This document shows, piece after piece, positions 63,439 to 64,000 of a stretch of 64,000 nucleotides of DNA. Made by a program: the position numbers and the translations under genes. Each line of letters opens with the position of its first letter. The first letter of the stretch is position 1. The stretch covers positions 868,001 through 932,000 of the forward strand of contig NZ_JACSMD010000001.1 in assembly GCF_018618475.1 (NCBI RefSeq), written 5' to 3'. The notes beneath the pieces were generated by a model. The model ran no database searches and had not been told where the DNA came from. It was given only the letters and a program-made list of their open reading frames with translations. The stretch is from Exiguobacterium sp. s122. Lineage in GTDB: Bacteria > Bacillota > Bacilli > Exiguobacteriales > Exiguobacteriaceae.

Positions 63439-64000
63439 ATGAAATGGTCTGAAATTTGTGTCCACACGACACAGCAGGCGGTTGAAGCCGTATCGAATTT
63501 ACTACATGAAGTGGGGGCACAAGGGGTCGTCATCGAGGATGTCGAAGATTACGACCAGATGATGGCAGAAGACCATTTCGGAGAGATTTGGGACGTTTCG
63601 GGACGCGAGTCGTATCCGACCTCAGGTGTGTTCGTCAAAGCGTACGTCCCGGCGTCAAGCGATTTCCAGGACACGCTCGCCGCATTTAAAAAAGAAGTCG
63701 AGCGGTTGCGGGACATCTTGGACATCGGCAGCGGGGAAGTGACCGTTGCAGAGATGGACGAAGAAGATTGGGCCCACTCGTGGAAACAATATTATAAACC
63801 CGTCAAAATCTCGCAACAGCTTACGATCGTCCCGCTCTGGGAGGACTATGAGCCGCAACCAGAAGAGAACGTGATTCTCCTCGACCCGGGTATGGCGTTT
63901 GGGACGGGCACACATCCGACGACAATGCTTTGCATCCAAGCGATTGAGAACTACATCCAACCGGGTGACCGCTTGATTGACGTCGGGACAGGTTCGGGTG
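63439..64000 (+). CDS. prmA: Ribosomal protein L11 methyltransferase PrmA (3'-truncated by window edge)
   Basis: This AdoMet-dependent enzyme methylates ribosomal protein L11. The ATG follows AAGGAGCG; 187 residues are visible and the gene runs off the window. MKWSEICVHTTQQAVEAVSN at the start, ENVILLDPGMAFGTGTHPTT near residue 145, and the AdoMet-binding IDVGTGSG at the end are the family signature. DWAHSWKQYYKPVKI is another conserved stretch. It follows dnaJ by 18 bases, as in Bacillus (dnaJ-prmA). Confidence 0.95.
   Translation, partial: MKWSEICVHTTQQAVEAVSNLLHEVGAQGVVIEDVEDYDQMMAEDHFGEIWDVSGRESYPTSGVFVKAYVPASSDFQDTLAAFKKEVERLRDILDIGSGEVTVAEMDEEDWAHSWKQYYKPVKISQQLTIVPLWEDYEPQPEENVILLDPGMAFGTGTHPTTMLCIQAIENYIQPGDRLIDVGTGSG

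Overview
The window is a stretch of ordinary bacterial chromosome, roughly 50% GC by eye and densely packed with genes. Gene content and order follow the Bacillus subtilis blocks dnaE-accDA-pfkA-pyk-ytwI-citZ-icd-mdh-phoPR-polA-mutM-coaE-gapB-speD-nrdR-dnaB-dnaI-thrS, infC-rpmI-rplT-ysdA-ysdC-ysgA-pheST, rnhC, yuaF-floT, comEA-comEC-holA-rpsT-lepA-hemW-hrcA-grpE-dnaK-dnaJ-prmA. It is therefore a member of the Bacillales. The sporulation genes gpr and spoIIP, which lie between rpsT and lepA in Bacillus, are absent, and comEB is missing. This fits a non-sporulating lineage, most likely Exiguobacterium (inference from gene order and composition). I saw no rRNA, tRNA, insertion sequence, prophage or CRISPR array.

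Layout. 1-1 kb: the end of nrnA and a small convergent gene. 1-9.7 kb: dnaE, a short FadR-like GntR regulator, accD-accA (malonyl-CoA synthesis), pfkA-pyk (glycolysis). 9.7-13.9 kb: a DUF441 membrane protein and the TCA genes citZ, icd, mdh. 13.9-20.8 kb: phoP-phoR, then polA-mutM-coaE. 20.8-26.3 kb: a probably inactive M50 protease homologue, gapB, speD, an unrecognised gene, nrdR, dnaB, dnaI. 26.3-37.7 kb: thrS and pheST, each behind a T-box leader, a DUF1002 protein, the infC operon behind an L20-type leader, then ysdA, dUTPase, ysdC and ysgA. 37.7-41 kb (minus strand): a PTS-IIC-like membrane protein behind a leader-peptide attenuator, an alpha/beta hydrolase and rnhC. 41-46.2 kb: a sigma-W-type flotillin operon with an extra first gene, then a coupled binding-lipoprotein and chemoreceptor pair. 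46.3-53.2 kb: comEA, comEC, yqzM, holA, a GNAT enzyme, rpsT, lepA. 53.2-56.7 kb: a serC-serA-DUF1015 cassette not found here in Bacillus. 56.7-64 kb: hemW, a YktB-type gene, the CIRCE-controlled hrcA-grpE-dnaK operon, dnaJ and the start of prmA.

The most interesting material is regulatory. There is a previously unannotated candidate attenuator with a 17-codon leader peptide ending in Leu2-Ile3-Arg3-Asp (38755-38980). An identical 11-base motif, ATTGGTCTGAC, occurs just downstream of three promoters, one of them that of the GntR gene itself, which suggests a small regulon. The leaders of speD and citZ are structured. Among proteins, the DnaI-type loader has lost its zinc cysteines, the M50 homologue carries HQFGH instead of HExxH, and a DUF1015 protein in the serine operon could fill the missing phosphoserine step. 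These functional proposals are inference; the motifs are read directly from the sequence.
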